From Dehalococcoidia bacterium (GTDB lineage Bacteria > Chloroflexota > Dehalococcoidia > Tepidiformales > Tepidiformaceae), in contig JADZEI010000004.1 in assembly GCA_020850615.1 (NCBI GenBank), forward strand, positions 1 through 64,000: a stretch of DNA of 64,000 nt, in the 5' to 3' direction. The stretch's first letter is position 1, and each line of letters begins with the position of its first letter. The notes below the pieces were generated by a model. It was given only the letters and a program-made list of their open reading frames with translations, was not told where the DNA came from and made no database searches. A program made the position numbers and the translations under genes. This document shows, piece after piece, positions 35,817-44,652 of this stretch.

Positions 35817-36977
35817 CTACCCCCGGCCCGTGCGCTGCCACTCCACCGGCCGCCGCGCCGCCAGCCCCGCGTATACGCCCAGCTTGTGCGCGACGAACCG
35901 CGGCGCCGTCCGCAGGGCGGCCAGGTCGCTCTTCGCCGGCCGCGCCGCCGCCAGCCCGGTCACGGTCGCGAACGCCAGCGAGCCCGCGGCGCCCGCGGCC
36001 AGCGGCCACGGCGCCGCGCCGGCTACCGCCAGCATCACTCCGCCTGCCGCCAGCGCCCCCAGCAGCGTCAGCGGCAACGATGCCACCTCGACCGCGCCCG
36101 CCGCCGCCGCGACGTTGCCGCGCGCGAGCGCCGTAGCGGCCGCGCCCAGCGCCCGCGGCATCAGCGCGAGCCGTCCGCCCTCCCAGCGCCGGTCCTGGAC
36201 CGACGCCGCGTCATACGTCGCCGCCATGTGCCCCCACACGGTTGCGCCCGGCGTGAACCGCACCGCGACCCCGCGCCGCGCCAGCTCGACCGTGAACGCC
36301 GCGTCCTCCGTGATCCCGGACCCGCCGAAGCCGTCGCGGACCAGCGGCCACGCGAACGCCATGCCGTTCCCCTTGAGCCCGGACCCGAGCCCCAGTCGCG
36401 CCGCGCCCAGCGGCCGCGACCAGTGCACCAGCGACAGCGCCAGCCGCCGCAGCGCCACGAGGTCGCCCTCGCCGCCGGCCGCCGCGTAGTGCGCCTGCAC
36501 CGCCTGCGCCCCGCCTGCCAGCGCGCCCCCAAGCGCACGGTACAGCCCCGGCGACACCGTCGTATCCGCATCCACGATGACCACCGCGTCCGGCGGCTCC
36601 GCCCGCGCCCGCAGCTCCGCGAGCGCGAAGTCGAGCGCGTAGTTCTTCCCCCGCTCCGTCTCCGACGTGCGTTCCAGGACGGTCGCGCCGTGCTCCCGCG
36701 CGATCGCCGCCGTCGCGTCCGTGCAGTTGTCCGCGACCACGATGACCTCGGGCACGCGCTCGTACGCCGCCGCCCGCAGCGAATCCACGCACGCTCCGAT
36801 GAGCAGTTCTTCGTTGTGGGCCGGCACCACCACCGCCAGCCGCAGCCCCTCGCCGCCCGGCACATCGATCGCCGCCGGCCGCTTCAGCGCCACCAGCGAC
36901 AGCAGCGACCACCACGCCCCATGCGCCAGCACCACCGCCGGGGGCACCGACGCGACCGCGATGATCAGCGGGTTCAT
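35817..36977 (-). CDS. Membrane glycosyltransferase family 2
   Basis: A 386-residue protein. An N-terminal membrane helix is followed by a GT2 domain (LAVVVPAHNEELLIGACVDSL, VIVVADNCTD, VIVDADTTV, and GSGITEDAAF with the QxxRW-like RRWEGGR nearby) and C-terminal membrane helices (about 300-350). This layout is that of processive or membrane-bound transferases. Its ATG overlaps the stop of the upstream transferase gene. A longer open frame to 37298 is a shadow. Confidence 0.88.
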   Translation of the reverse strand: MNPLIIAVASVPPAVVLAHGAWWSLLSLVALKRPAAIDVPGGEGLRLAVVVPAHNEELLIGACVDSLRAAAYERVPEVIVVADNCTDATAAIAREHGATVLERTSETERGKNYALDFALAELRARAEPPDAVVIVDADTTVSPGLYRALGGALAGGAQAVQAHYAAAGGEGDLVALRRLALSLVHWSRPLGAARLGLGSGLKGNGMAFAWPLVRDGFGGSGITEDAAFTVELARRGVAVRFTPGATVWGHMAATYDAASVQDRRWEGGRLALMPRALGAAATALARGNVAAAAGAVEVASLPLTLLGALAAGGVMLAVAGAAPWPLAAGAAGSLAFATVTGLAAARPAKSDLAALRTAPRFVAHKLGVYAGLAARRPVEWQRTGRG

Positions 36978-38128
36978 GGCGCAGGTGCCGCGGCACCGAC
37001 CCCGCGGCCCTCCCGCGCCGCAGGCGTCTCGAGCAACGCCGCCAGTGCCGCCGTGAAGCGGTCCGTGTCGAACGACTGGACCGCGCTCGCGCGCCCCGCC
37101 GCCCCGAGCGCCGCCCGCGCCTCTGCGTCGCCGAGGAGCTGTGCCAGTGCCGCCCGCAGCGCCGCTACATCCCCGGGCGGGACGTACAGCCCCGTGGCCC
37201 CGGGCGCCGCCGCGCCGCCGAGCACCTGTAGCCCGCGGTCCGCCGTCGCGAGCGCGTCGCGCGCGCCGTCGCCCGTCACCAGCGGCCCGGTCACGCACTC
37301 GCGCTGCCCGCGCGAGGCCGTCACGACCACCGGCACGCCCATGCTCATCGCCTCGAGGATCGTCGTCACGCCCGACTGGTTCGGGACGTCGTGCAGCGGC
37401 ACCGCGACCACCGCCGCCCGCGCGTACAGCTCACGCAACTCCGCAAACCCCAGCGGCTCGGAGAGATACCGCACGTTCGCGGGCAACTCGCCCGCCGCCG
37501 CCGTCTCCCGCGCCCAGTGACTGCCCGCGGCGATCACCACGTCCGCATCGATCCCGCGCGCCGCCGCCGTCAGCGTCTCGTAGTCCCGGTTCTCCGACCC
37601 CACCGCCACGACCAGCTTCCGCCCGGGCGGTTCGACCCCCTCCTGCGCGTGCCAGAACGCCGTATCGACCTGGTACGGCACCAGCCGCGCGCGCCACCGC
37701 CGCCCCAGCCTCGGCGCCGCGATCGCGTGCTGCTCCACGCTGTGCAGCACCAGCTGCCCGCGCGGCCCCGCCCGCGTCGCCAGCCACAGCAACGCCAGCT
37801 TCCACCGCTTGCTCAGCAGGTGCCCGAGCATCACCACCCGCGCCGGCCGCCGCCCGCGCACCGCCAGGAACAGCAGCAGCGGCAACCCCACATGCTCGCC
37901 GTCCGCGAAGATGACATCGCCCCGCCGGGCCATCCCCGCCACCCGCCACGCCTGCCGCACGTGCGGGCCGAGCAGCTTCGCCCGCCAGCCGCGCGCCTTC
38001 ACGCCCTCGCGGTACACCACCGTGCCCCCGACCGCCTCCGTGAGCTCGAGGAAGTCGCGCCGCGGCCCGCCCGCCGTCAGGCGCGCCGTCTCCGCCTCGC
38101 TGGCGCTGACCGCGAGCAGCACCGTCAC
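36974..38128 (-). CDS. Glycosyltransferase (GT-B fold)
   Basis: A 384-residue protein with a GT-B layout: an N-terminal domain with a basic surface (RRDFLELTEAV, VRQAWRVAGMARRG) and a C-terminal glycosyltransferase 1 domain containing VPNQSGVTTILEAMSMGVPVVVTA. It starts at GTG 38128, overlapping the upstream stop as GTGA. Linked sugar and acceptor are unknown. Confidence 0.87.
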   Translation of the reverse strand: MTVLLAVSASEAETARLTAGGPRRDFLELTEAVGGTVVYREGVKARGWRAKLLGPHVRQAWRVAGMARRGDVIFADGEHVGLPLLLFLAVRGRRPARVVMLGHLLSKRWKLALLWLATRAGPRGQLVLHSVEQHAIAAPRLGRRWRARLVPYQVDTAFWHAQEGVEPPGRKLVVAVGSENRDYETLTAAARGIDADVVIAAGSHWARETAAAGELPANVRYLSEPLGFAELRELYARAAVVAVPLHDVPNQSGVTTILEAMSMGVPVVVTASRGQRECVTGPLVTGDGARDALATADRGLQVLGGAAAPGATGLYVPPGDVAALRAALAQLLGDAEARAALGAAGRASAVQSFDTDRFTAALAALLETPAAREGRGVGAAAPAP

Positions 38129-39168
38129 GCCGCTACCCCCCGCAGCAGCTCCAGCACCCGCGCGGCGTTCGCGGCCGCGTCGTACCGCTCGGCTGCCAGC
38201 GCGCGCGCGTTCCGGGCCAGCCGGTGGCGCAGCGCCGTGTCGTCGATGAGCTCCTCCAGGGCGTCCCGCAGCGCCGCTGCGTCGTGTACCGGCACGATCC
38301 GGCCCGCCTCGCCCGCGCCCAGCGTCTCCGCGTTCGAACCCACGGACGTCGTGACGACTGGCAGCCCGGCCGCGAGCGCTTCGCCGATCGCCACCGGCGT
38401 GCAGTCGCCCCGCGTCGGCAGGCAGAACAGGTCCGCCCCGGCGAACGCGGCCAGTTGCTCCGGCGAACCGGGCCGCACGCCGCGCAGCACGGTCACGCCC
38501 GGCCGCGGCTCAACTGCCGCCTCGGTCACCAGCAGCAGCTCGGCGTGGTTCGCGAGCGGCGCGAACGCCTCCAGCAGCTCCGGTCCACCCTTGCGCTCGA
38601 AGTCACCGCCAACAAAGAGGATCCGCGGCCGCCCACCATGTTCCCGCCGTTCGATTTCGAAGAACCGTCGCGGCGCGCCCGGGTGCGCGACCACCACCGG
38701 CGCACGCACGCCATAGTCCGCCCGCAGCGACCGCGCCGCCCACTCGGACCACGCCACGAAGCCCGCGGCGCCGCCAAACACGTGCCGGTACCACGCCGCC
38801 TTCACGGCTTCGACCGGCCCGGGCCCCGTCTTGTGCCGGTAGAACGAGCCCAGCGTGTCGAGCTGCCGTGGCGTCGCATCGACCGAGACCACGTATGGCG
38901 CACCGCCCGAGGCCTGCCGCGCGAACAGCGAGATCGTCTGCGTGTGATACAGCACGGCCCCGAACCGGCGGCCCTGCGCCTTCAGCCGCGAGCGCGCCTG
39001 CGCGCTGCCGCGCACCGCCCACGGGACCCGCATCCGCGTTCGTTCCGGGAAGTCCACGTGGACCACGGTCGCCGGTTCCCCCGCCCGCGCGACCGCCGCT
39101 TCGAGGTTCTGGCCGTGCATGCGGTGGCCCAGCGTCTGTTCGAGGCAGAGGGCGATCGGTTCGGTCAC
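38125..39168 (-). CDS. Glycosyltransferase family 4
   Basis: A 347-residue GT-B transferase: RILFVGGDFERKGGPELLEAF at the inter-domain region and FCLPTRGDCTPVAIGEALAAGLPVVTT at the donor site. The start GTG at 39168 is preferred to GTG 39174 because CAGGAG is then 8 nt away. It resembles the GT4 at 32781. It is followed with 4-bp overlaps by two more transferase genes. Confidence 0.87.
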   Translation of the reverse strand: MTEPIALCLEQTLGHRMHGQNLEAAVARAGEPATVVHVDFPERTRMRVPWAVRGSAQARSRLKAQGRRFGAVLYHTQTISLFARQASGGAPYVVSVDATPRQLDTLGSFYRHKTGPGPVEAVKAAWYRHVFGGAAGFVAWSEWAARSLRADYGVRAPVVVAHPGAPRRFFEIERREHGGRPRILFVGGDFERKGGPELLEAFAPLANHAELLLVTEAAVEPRPGVTVLRGVRPGSPEQLAAFAGADLFCLPTRGDCTPVAIGEALAAGLPVVTTSVGSNAETLGAGEAGRIVPVHDAAALRDALEELIDDTALRHRLARNARALAAERYDAAANAARVLELLRGVAA

Positions 39169-39212
39169 GTACACAACTCCTGGGGGCGTGGAGCAAAGGT
39201 GGCGGCGCCGGA

Positions 39213-40253
39213 TCAGGTGTCCGGTGTGGGTACGACGGTAGCCGCTGCGGGTTGAGTGCCGGTGGATGCGGGGTTGCCCACGGGGCCTACCGGGTGACCA
39301 ATGTCCGCCGGGGGCCGCTCCCGCGCAGCCCGCAACGCCGCGTGGTACTCGATGTCGTAGACCAGGCTCAACGCCTTCACGGCCGGCCCGCTGAACCCGG
39401 CCCGCTGGAGCAACCGCGCTGCCCGCACGCCGGACCACCGGATCGCCGTCCGCGCGGCCGGCACGCCCCCCACCCGGCGCGCCAGCTTCGCCGGCAGCCC
39501 CCGGTACTCCGACTCCCGCTCGATGACCGCCAGCCAGCCCAGCTCGGGGTAGAACCGGTCCAGGACCACATCGAAGCGCGCGTACTGCCGCGGGATGTTC
39601 AACCAGCTCTCCAGCGACCGGTGCGCGTAGTGCCAGCCCACCGCCTTCGGTTCGAACACGAACCGGCACCCCAGCCGCCACAGCCGGTGCCCGAGCTCGA
39701 TGTCCTCCGCTCGCGTGAACCGCTCGTCGAACCCGCCCGCCGCGAGGATGTCCGCCCGGCGCACGAGCGCGTTCCCGGTGAAGAACTGTCGCCACGTCGG
39801 CTCGTACGCGCCCGCGCGCATGTTGGTGTATTCGCGCGCCAGCGTGCGCGCCTCCCACAGGTTCCACGGCGTCGGGCGCCAGTCCCGCGGCGCCAGCAGC
39901 GGCCCGAAGACCACGTTCCGGCCCTCGCTGCCCATCGCCCGCAACAGCGCCGCCAGCCAGTCCGCCGACGCGTCGACATCGTCGTCGATGAACGCGACGA
40001 ACTCCGTGTCCGCCGCCTGTACGGCCGCATTCCGGGCGCGCGCGGGCCCGCCGTTCCCCGCCATCCGCAGCACGGTGATCCGCAACGCCGCGCGCAGCTC
40101 CGCCGGGATCGAACCCTCCACCGGCGGCGTCGACCCATCGTCGACCACTATCACCGCGAAGCCCTGCACCGTCTGCGCCGCCAGCGAACGCAGCGTGCGC
40201 GCCAGCCGCGCGTGCCGGTTGAACGTCGGGATGACGACCGTTACGTCAACCAT
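39213..40253 (-). CDS. Glycosyltransferase family 2
   Basis: A 346-residue GT2 transferase. VTVVIPTFNRHARLARTLRSL, VVDDGSTPPVEG and the FIDDDVDAS triad are near residues 3-95, and the catalytic-base segment RFTRAEDIELGHRLW is near 175. The C-terminal 40 residues are Pro/Ala-rich. The ATG overlaps the end of the polymerase gene by 8 bp. Confidence 0.9.
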   Translation of the reverse strand: MVDVTVVIPTFNRHARLARTLRSLAAQTVQGFAVIVVDDGSTPPVEGSIPAELRAALRITVLRMAGNGGPARARNAAVQAADTEFVAFIDDDVDASADWLAALLRAMGSEGRNVVFGPLLAPRDWRPTPWNLWEARTLAREYTNMRAGAYEPTWRQFFTGNALVRRADILAAGGFDERFTRAEDIELGHRLWRLGCRFVFEPKAVGWHYAHRSLESWLNIPRQYARFDVVLDRFYPELGWLAVIERESEYRGLPAKLARRVGGVPAARTAIRWSGVRAARLLQRAGFSGPAVKALSLVYDIEYHAALRAARERPPADIGHPVGPVGNPASTGTQPAAATVVPTPDT

Positions 40254-41712
40254 CGCCGTCCCCCGTCCCGCGCTCCATGGGCAACAGCAGCGCCAGCGCG
40301 ACCAGGCACGCCAGCGGCACCGCGCTCCGCGGCGACACCAGCGCCAGGTCGATCCGCGCATAGCACAGGTACATCAGTAACCCCGCACCAACGATAGCGG
40401 GTTCCGCCGGGATGTCCCGCCACCGCGGCACCGAACGGCACGCCCGGATGCACCGCCCGAACGCGATCACCCACAGCCCGATGATGACCGACAGTCCAGC
40501 GATCCCCGTCTTCAGCCAGAGCCAGAGGATGTTCTGGTGCGGCGTGTACGACTGCAGCTCCCAGAACCACAGCTCCGGCAGCTCCCGGTACTGCGTGAAC
40601 GGCCGCCCGAAGCCCACGCCCATCACCGGGTCCTCCTGGAGCGTCCGCTGCAGGTTGTCCCGCTCGATTTCGCGGTACTCGTCCGAGCTCCGGTCGCGCG
40701 CATCCGGGTCCACCTGCGAGCGGATCGCCCGCGCCGGCTGCGCCAGCGGCCCGGTGTTCTCGTCCCAGTAGGCGCTCAGGTACGCGGCACCCGCCAGCAG
40801 ACCCACCATCGCCAGCGTCACCAGTAGCACCGGCCGCTTCGGCAGCAGCAGCCACCCCGCTGCCAGCACCCCCACCAGCACCACCAGGATCGCCGACCGC
40901 CGCCCCGTCATCAGCATCGAACCCGCCATCAACAGCCCGTACGCGACCAGCAGCACGCGTTCCCGGTCGCTCTTCGCCCGCAGCAGCAGCACCGCCGCCA
41001 CCACGAACCCCAGCGCGAGGAACAGCCCCGTCTCGTGCCCGAACCAGAACTCCGGCTGCACGGGCGACCGCCCCGGGTTCAGGTACAGCACCCACCGCCC
41101 CGCCGAAACCACGCCGAGCACCGCCGTCGCCGCAAGGAACGTCGCCAGCGCCTCGCGCGCCGTCACCCGAAGGCGCCACGTCACCACGAAGGCCGCGATC
41201 CCGAACAACAGCCCCCGCGCCTCGTGGTACGCGAGGTTCATCTCGCCGCCCTGCGAAACCCCGTAGGCCAGGCCCATCGCGATCGCGGGCGGCACGAGCC
41301 ACGCCACGCCCGGCAGCTGCGCCGCGCGCCGCTGCCGCACCGCCGGGTGCACCAGCACCACCACCGCCGCGAACCCCAACGCCAGCTCGAACGGGCTCGT
41401 CGTCAGCGGCAGCCGGTTGCTGATCCCCGCCGGCAGCTGCCAGAGCCCCTGCGGCATCACCTTCGCCGGGTCCACCTGCGCCGTGTCGACCGCGAGCCCG
41501 AGTGCCAGCAGCCCCAGCGCCGCCGCCCGCGGCCATCGCACCAGCACGAACGCCGCCACGCCCGCCACCGGCAGCGCCACCACCGCGGGCCCGGCCGCGG
41601 CCATCCCCAGCGCCGCGATCGCCACCACACCAACCAGCGCCGCCACGCCGATGGCCGGTCCGGTGCCCCCGGGCCATCCACGCGCGCGATACCGTGCGGC
41701 GGCGACGCTCAT
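40246..41712 (-). CDS. Wzy-like O-antigen ligase/polymerase family protein
   Basis: A 488-residue polytopic membrane protein with about 11-12 helices. Between late helices lies a large outside loop with a charged stretch (DPDARDRSSDEYREIERDNL begins it) and the Wzy_C-type motif SYTPHQNILWLWLKTGI. This is the only polymerase candidate in the locus and probably links lipid-borne repeat units outside the membrane. Its ATG overlaps the stop of a 48-residue membrane protein. Confidence 0.87.
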   Translation of the reverse strand: MSVAAARYRARGWPGGTGPAIGVAALVGVVAIAALGMAAAGPAVVALPVAGVAAFVLVRWPRAAALGLLALGLAVDTAQVDPAKVMPQGLWQLPAGISNRLPLTTSPFELALGFAAVVVLVHPAVRQRRAAQLPGVAWLVPPAIAMGLAYGVSQGGEMNLAYHEARGLLFGIAAFVVTWRLRVTAREALATFLAATAVLGVVSAGRWVLYLNPGRSPVQPEFWFGHETGLFLALGFVVAAVLLLRAKSDRERVLLVAYGLLMAGSMLMTGRRSAILVVLVGVLAAGWLLLPKRPVLLVTLAMVGLLAGAAYLSAYWDENTGPLAQPARAIRSQVDPDARDRSSDEYREIERDNLQRTLQEDPVMGVGFGRPFTQYRELPELWFWELQSYTPHQNILWLWLKTGIAGLSVIIGLWVIAFGRCIRACRSVPRWRDIPAEPAIVGAGLLMYLCYARIDLALVSPRSAVPLACLVALALLLPMERGTGDGDG

Positions 41713-41855
41713 CCGGCCTGCCCCAGTGCCAGCAGCACAGCGAAGATCGCGCCCACGCCAACGACCGCCAGCAGCGACTCCGCCGGGATGGCGGCCCGCA
41801 GCGGGCGCCAGGTCAGCACCGTGGCTAGCGCGAACAGCGCGGCGATCGCGACCAT
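41709..41855 (-). CDS. 48-residue two-helix membrane protein
   Basis: A short gene between the CpsD-like kinase and the Wzy polymerase. The ATG (41853-41855) lies one base after the kinase stop and its TGA overlaps the polymerase ATG (ATGA). The product has two hydrophobic helices (about residues 2-17 and 27-43) separated by RPLRAAIPAE. The perfect fit between its neighbours and the ATGA coupling argue that it is translated. It may be an assembly or regulatory subunit of the polymerase complex; I know of no family it belongs to. Confidence 0.72.
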   Translation of the reverse strand: MVAIAALFALATVLTWRPLRAAIPAESLLAVVGVGAIFAVLLALGQAG

Positions 41856-41856
41856 C

Positions 41857-42681
41857 TCAGTGGCGAAGGTCCAGCACGCGCTCCACCCAGCGCGGGATGG
41901 ACGTCTTGTCGCGGTTCACCACCACGCCCAGCACGTGCGCGTCGCGCAGCAGCGTGAGCACGCGCTCCAGCTCCGCCCGCGTGGTGTGCCCCGCCCGCGC
42001 GACGACGATGACGCCGTCGCAGCGCTGCGCGAGCACGGGCGCGTTCATCGATTCGAGCGCCGCCGGCAGGTCCAGAACCACGAACCCGCTCAACGACTTC
42101 AGGTGGTCGATGACGCCGCTGAGCTCGTTGCTCCGCGCCATCCGGCCCGCATCCTCGTCCGAAGTCCCCGCCGCCACCACGTTGAGCGGCGTCCGCAGGA
42201 AGCGATGCACCGCGGCCGGGAGCGGCACGCTCCCCGCGAGTACGTCCGTCAGCCCCTTCTTCCCTTCGAGCCCGTATTCCCGCGCCAGCGACTGCGTGCT
42301 GAAGTCCGCGTCGACCAGGGTCACCTGCGCGCCCAGGTCGGCCGCCAGCGAGCTCGCCAGCGCGATGGACAGCGTCGTCTTGCCGTCGCCAAACCCCGCG
42401 CTCGTCACGCCGATCGCCAGCGGTCGCGTGGCCGCCTGCGCCGACGGCCGCCCGTGCTGGGCCGCCGCCTGCGGCCGCATCCGCATCCGCAGCAGCGCGC
42501 CTCCCGGCAGCACCTCCTGCGTCCCGGCCTGCAGCCGTTCCGCGCCCACCGCCATGTCGAGCTCTTCGAGCGCGGCTCGCGGCTGGCGCAGCAACGTCAG
42601 CCCCGACATCACCTGGATCTCCCGCATCGCCTCCTGCAGGGCCGCGCGCGAACGTGGTTCCATCACCATCGCGGCGCTCAT
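41857..42681 (-). CDS. CpsD/CapB-type BY-kinase or ParA-like ATPase of the capsule system
   Basis: A 274-residue cytoplasmic ATPase. The Walker A loop is GFGDGKTT (Lys101 at 101), the Walker A' is LVDADFST, and VVLDLPAAL holds the Walker B position. It is separated from its membrane partner, the Wzz-like protein encoded directly upstream with a 4-bp overlap, as in Gram-positive CpsC/CpsD. The tyrosine-rich C-terminal tail used for autophosphorylation is absent; the protein ends ERVLDLRH. Confidence 0.86.
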   Translation of the reverse strand: MSAAMVMEPRSRAALQEAMREIQVMSGLTLLRQPRAALEELDMAVGAERLQAGTQEVLPGGALLRMRMRPQAAAQHGRPSAQAATRPLAIGVTSAGFGDGKTTLSIALASSLAADLGAQVTLVDADFSTQSLAREYGLEGKKGLTDVLAGSVPLPAAVHRFLRTPLNVVAAGTSDEDAGRMARSNELSGVIDHLKSLSGFVVLDLPAALESMNAPVLAQRCDGVIVVARAGHTTRAELERVLTLLRDAHVLGVVVNRDKTSIPRWVERVLDLRH

Positions 42682-43727
42682 CGCAGCTCACCCCCGGCCC
42701 GCTCCGGCATCGGTGTCAGCGATGTCGCCACGCCCCGGGCGTAGTCGTCGCGCCGCCGGAACGACGGCAACCGCAGCGCGCGCATCACCAGCCGCTTGCG
42801 TGGGCGCAGCTCCGGCACGAACCCGAGCACCGGCGCTCCCAGCCCGCGCAGGTCCTCGGACGAGCGCACCGTGTGGTCGGCCCGGTAGCAGATGTACAGA
42901 TATGCCGTCGCCGCCACCAGCCCGAGGAACAACCCCGCCGCCGGGTACGCCAGCTTCGATGTGAGCGACGGCGTGAGCGGCGCCGCCGGCACGTCCGGCG
43001 CGTCCTGCACCACGAACGTCGAGAGCTCGGTCGAACCGGAGATCGTCTCCAGTTGCGTCGCCTGCAACGAGGCATTCAGCCGGTCCACCACGTTCGTCTG
43101 GGCGTCCACCTTGCTCTTGAGCGCGAGGTAGTCCGCGTCCACCGTCGCCGGGTCCGTCGCCGTCGGGTGCGTCTTCACGTAGCTCGCCAGCTCCGCCTGC
43201 AGCTTCGAAAGGTCCGACTGCGCGGCTGCGAGCTGCTTCTGGAAGTAGTCCAGGACCACGCCCGCCTGCCGGTCCGTCTCGGCCTCGAGCCGCAGCTGGT
43301 ACTGCGCCAGCACCGCCTCGACCATCTTCTGCGCCTCAGTCGCGTTCGAAGTCACCGCCGTCACACCGAGCAGGCTCGGCCCCAGCGGCGAAACCCGCAC
43401 CGCCCTCCCGACCCGCCATGCCGCGTGGTCCAGGTCCGCCGCCGCCGCATCCACCGCCACCAGCCCGGCCGCGACCGCGACATCGGTCCGGAAGGCGGTC
43501 GTCGCGAGCAGGTCGCTCAGCACCTCCGCCTGGCGTTCCGACGCCGTCTGGTCGCTCGAATTGCTCTGCTCCTGCGTCTGCAGGTCCGAAACCCACACGC
43601 GGGCGGACGATTCGTACTCTACCGGCGTGTCCACCAGCAGGGACCCCACGACCGGCAGGATCAGCACCGGCGCGAGCAGCACGGGCCATCGCCGGAAGAA
43701 GGTCTCGACGAGCTTGCGGGGGATCAC
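42678..43727 (-). CDS. Wzz-type chain-length determinant / CpsC-like protein
   Basis: A 349-residue membrane protein. Helix 1 (about residues 12-32) and helix 2 (about 262-285) flank an extracytoplasmic coiled-coil region with QKQLAAAQSDLSKLQAELASY. A cytoplasmic tail of about 60 residues follows. It probably sets polymer length together with the kinase encoded next. The start GTG at 43727 has TGGAG 6-7 nt upstream. Confidence 0.87.
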   Translation of the reverse strand: MIPRKLVETFFRRWPVLLAPVLILPVVGSLLVDTPVEYESSARVWVSDLQTQEQSNSSDQTASERQAEVLSDLLATTAFRTDVAVAAGLVAVDAAAADLDHAAWRVGRAVRVSPLGPSLLGVTAVTSNATEAQKMVEAVLAQYQLRLEAETDRQAGVVLDYFQKQLAAAQSDLSKLQAELASYVKTHPTATDPATVDADYLALKSKVDAQTNVVDRLNASLQATQLETISGSTELSTFVVQDAPDVPAAPLTPSLTSKLAYPAAGLFLGLVAATAYLYICYRADHTVRSSEDLRGLGAPVLGFVPELRPRKRLVMRALRLPSFRRRDDYARGVATSLTPMPERAGGELR

Positions 43728-43780
43728 ACATCACTCCAGGGCGGCCGGCTGCCGCGCTCAACCGCATCGTCACCAGCGCG

Positions 43781-43800
43781 GGTGGAGCGATGGTTGAGGG
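43781..43800 (-). promoter_or_regulatory. Recurrent exopolysaccharide-locus motif, copy C
   Basis: The minus-strand reading is CCCTCAACCATCGCTCCACC, 54-73 nt upstream of the chain-length gene start. A further TCAACC lies next to it. Confidence 0.4.
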
Positions 43801-43882
43801 TTGAGTGCATTCCCGGGAGCATCTGTAACCCTCCGTATACCGCCCGTGCGCCCCCTGGACACCTGCACCAGCGACAGGCCCC

Positions 43883-43922
43883 AAAACGCGCAGAACGCCT
43901 GATCTCACAATCGGCGTTCTGC
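43883..43922 (-). terminator. Rho-independent terminator after the phosphoglycosyltransferase
   Basis: On the minus strand GCAGAACGCC (43913-43922 reversed) pairs with GGCGTTCTGC (43890-43899), with an inner GAT/ATC extension, then GCGCGTTTT at 43883-43889. It ends the transcript of the ugd and sugar-transferase genes. Confidence 0.7.
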
Positions 43923-43947
43923 AGCGTGTCGAGTAGTGGGGAGTGCC

Positions 43948-44652
43948 CTAGCAGGAGCCGCTCCCGGTCAGCACGGTCGTCACCGTCCGCAGCAGGATCT
44001 TCACGTCGAGCAGCGGGCTCAGCTCACGCGCATACCGCAGGTCCAGCGCCACCATGTCGGCGAAGTCGTGGTGCCCCCGCAACGTCACCTGCCAGAGCCC
44101 CGTGATGCCCGGTACGACCACCAGCCGCTGCAGGTGCGGCAGGTCGTAGCGGATCACCTCCGCCGGGATCGGCGGCCGCGGGCCCACCAGGCTCATGTCG
44201 CCGCGCAGCACGTTCCAGAGCTGCGGCAGCTCGTCCAGGCTCGTTTTGCGCAGGAACACCCCCACCCGCGTCCGCCGCGGGTCGTCCTTCATCTTGAAGA
44301 TGTGGCCGTTCGCCTCGTTCTGCTCCATCAGCTGCCCCACCAGGCGGTCCGCACCCGTGTGCATCGAACGGAACTTCCAGCAGGTGAACAGCTTCCCGCC
44401 CTTGCCCACCCGCGTCTGGCGGTAGAACGGCCCGCCCCGGCTATCGAGCATGACCGCCAGGCTCACCAGCGCGAACAGCGGCGCCAGGAAGAGGATCCCG
44501 AAGAGCGCACCGGCGACATCGGCGCCGCGCTTCCAGGCCGGCATCGGCACGAGCTCGTCCGAAAGGAGCTCGGCCAGGGTGAGCCCCTCCGCCTCCACAG
44601 CCGGGACCTGGAGGACGGCGGGGCGAGGAGCAAGAGCAGCTCGCGCGGTCAT
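43948..44652 (-). CDS. Initiating sugar-phosphate transferase (bacterial sugar transferase family)
   Basis: A 234-residue monotopic phosphoglycosyltransferase. A membrane segment (about residues 46-68) follows a soluble N-terminus; the conserved core shows FYRQTRVGKGGKLFTCWKFRSM, KTSLDELPQLWNVLRGDMSLVGPRPP and PGITGLWQV. It transfers a sugar-1-phosphate to undecaprenyl phosphate, the first step of repeat-unit synthesis. It lacks the long N-terminal helical domain of WbaP-type enzymes. ATGA overlap with the dehydrogenase gene. Confidence 0.93.
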   Translation of the reverse strand: MTARAALAPRPAVLQVPAVEAEGLTLAELLSDELVPMPAWKRGADVAGALFGILFLAPLFALVSLAVMLDSRGGPFYRQTRVGKGGKLFTCWKFRSMHTGADRLVGQLMEQNEANGHIFKMKDDPRRTRVGVFLRKTSLDELPQLWNVLRGDMSLVGPRPPIPAEVIRYDLPHLQRLVVVPGITGLWQVTLRGHHDFADMVALDLRYARELSPLLDVKILLRTVTTVLTGSGSC

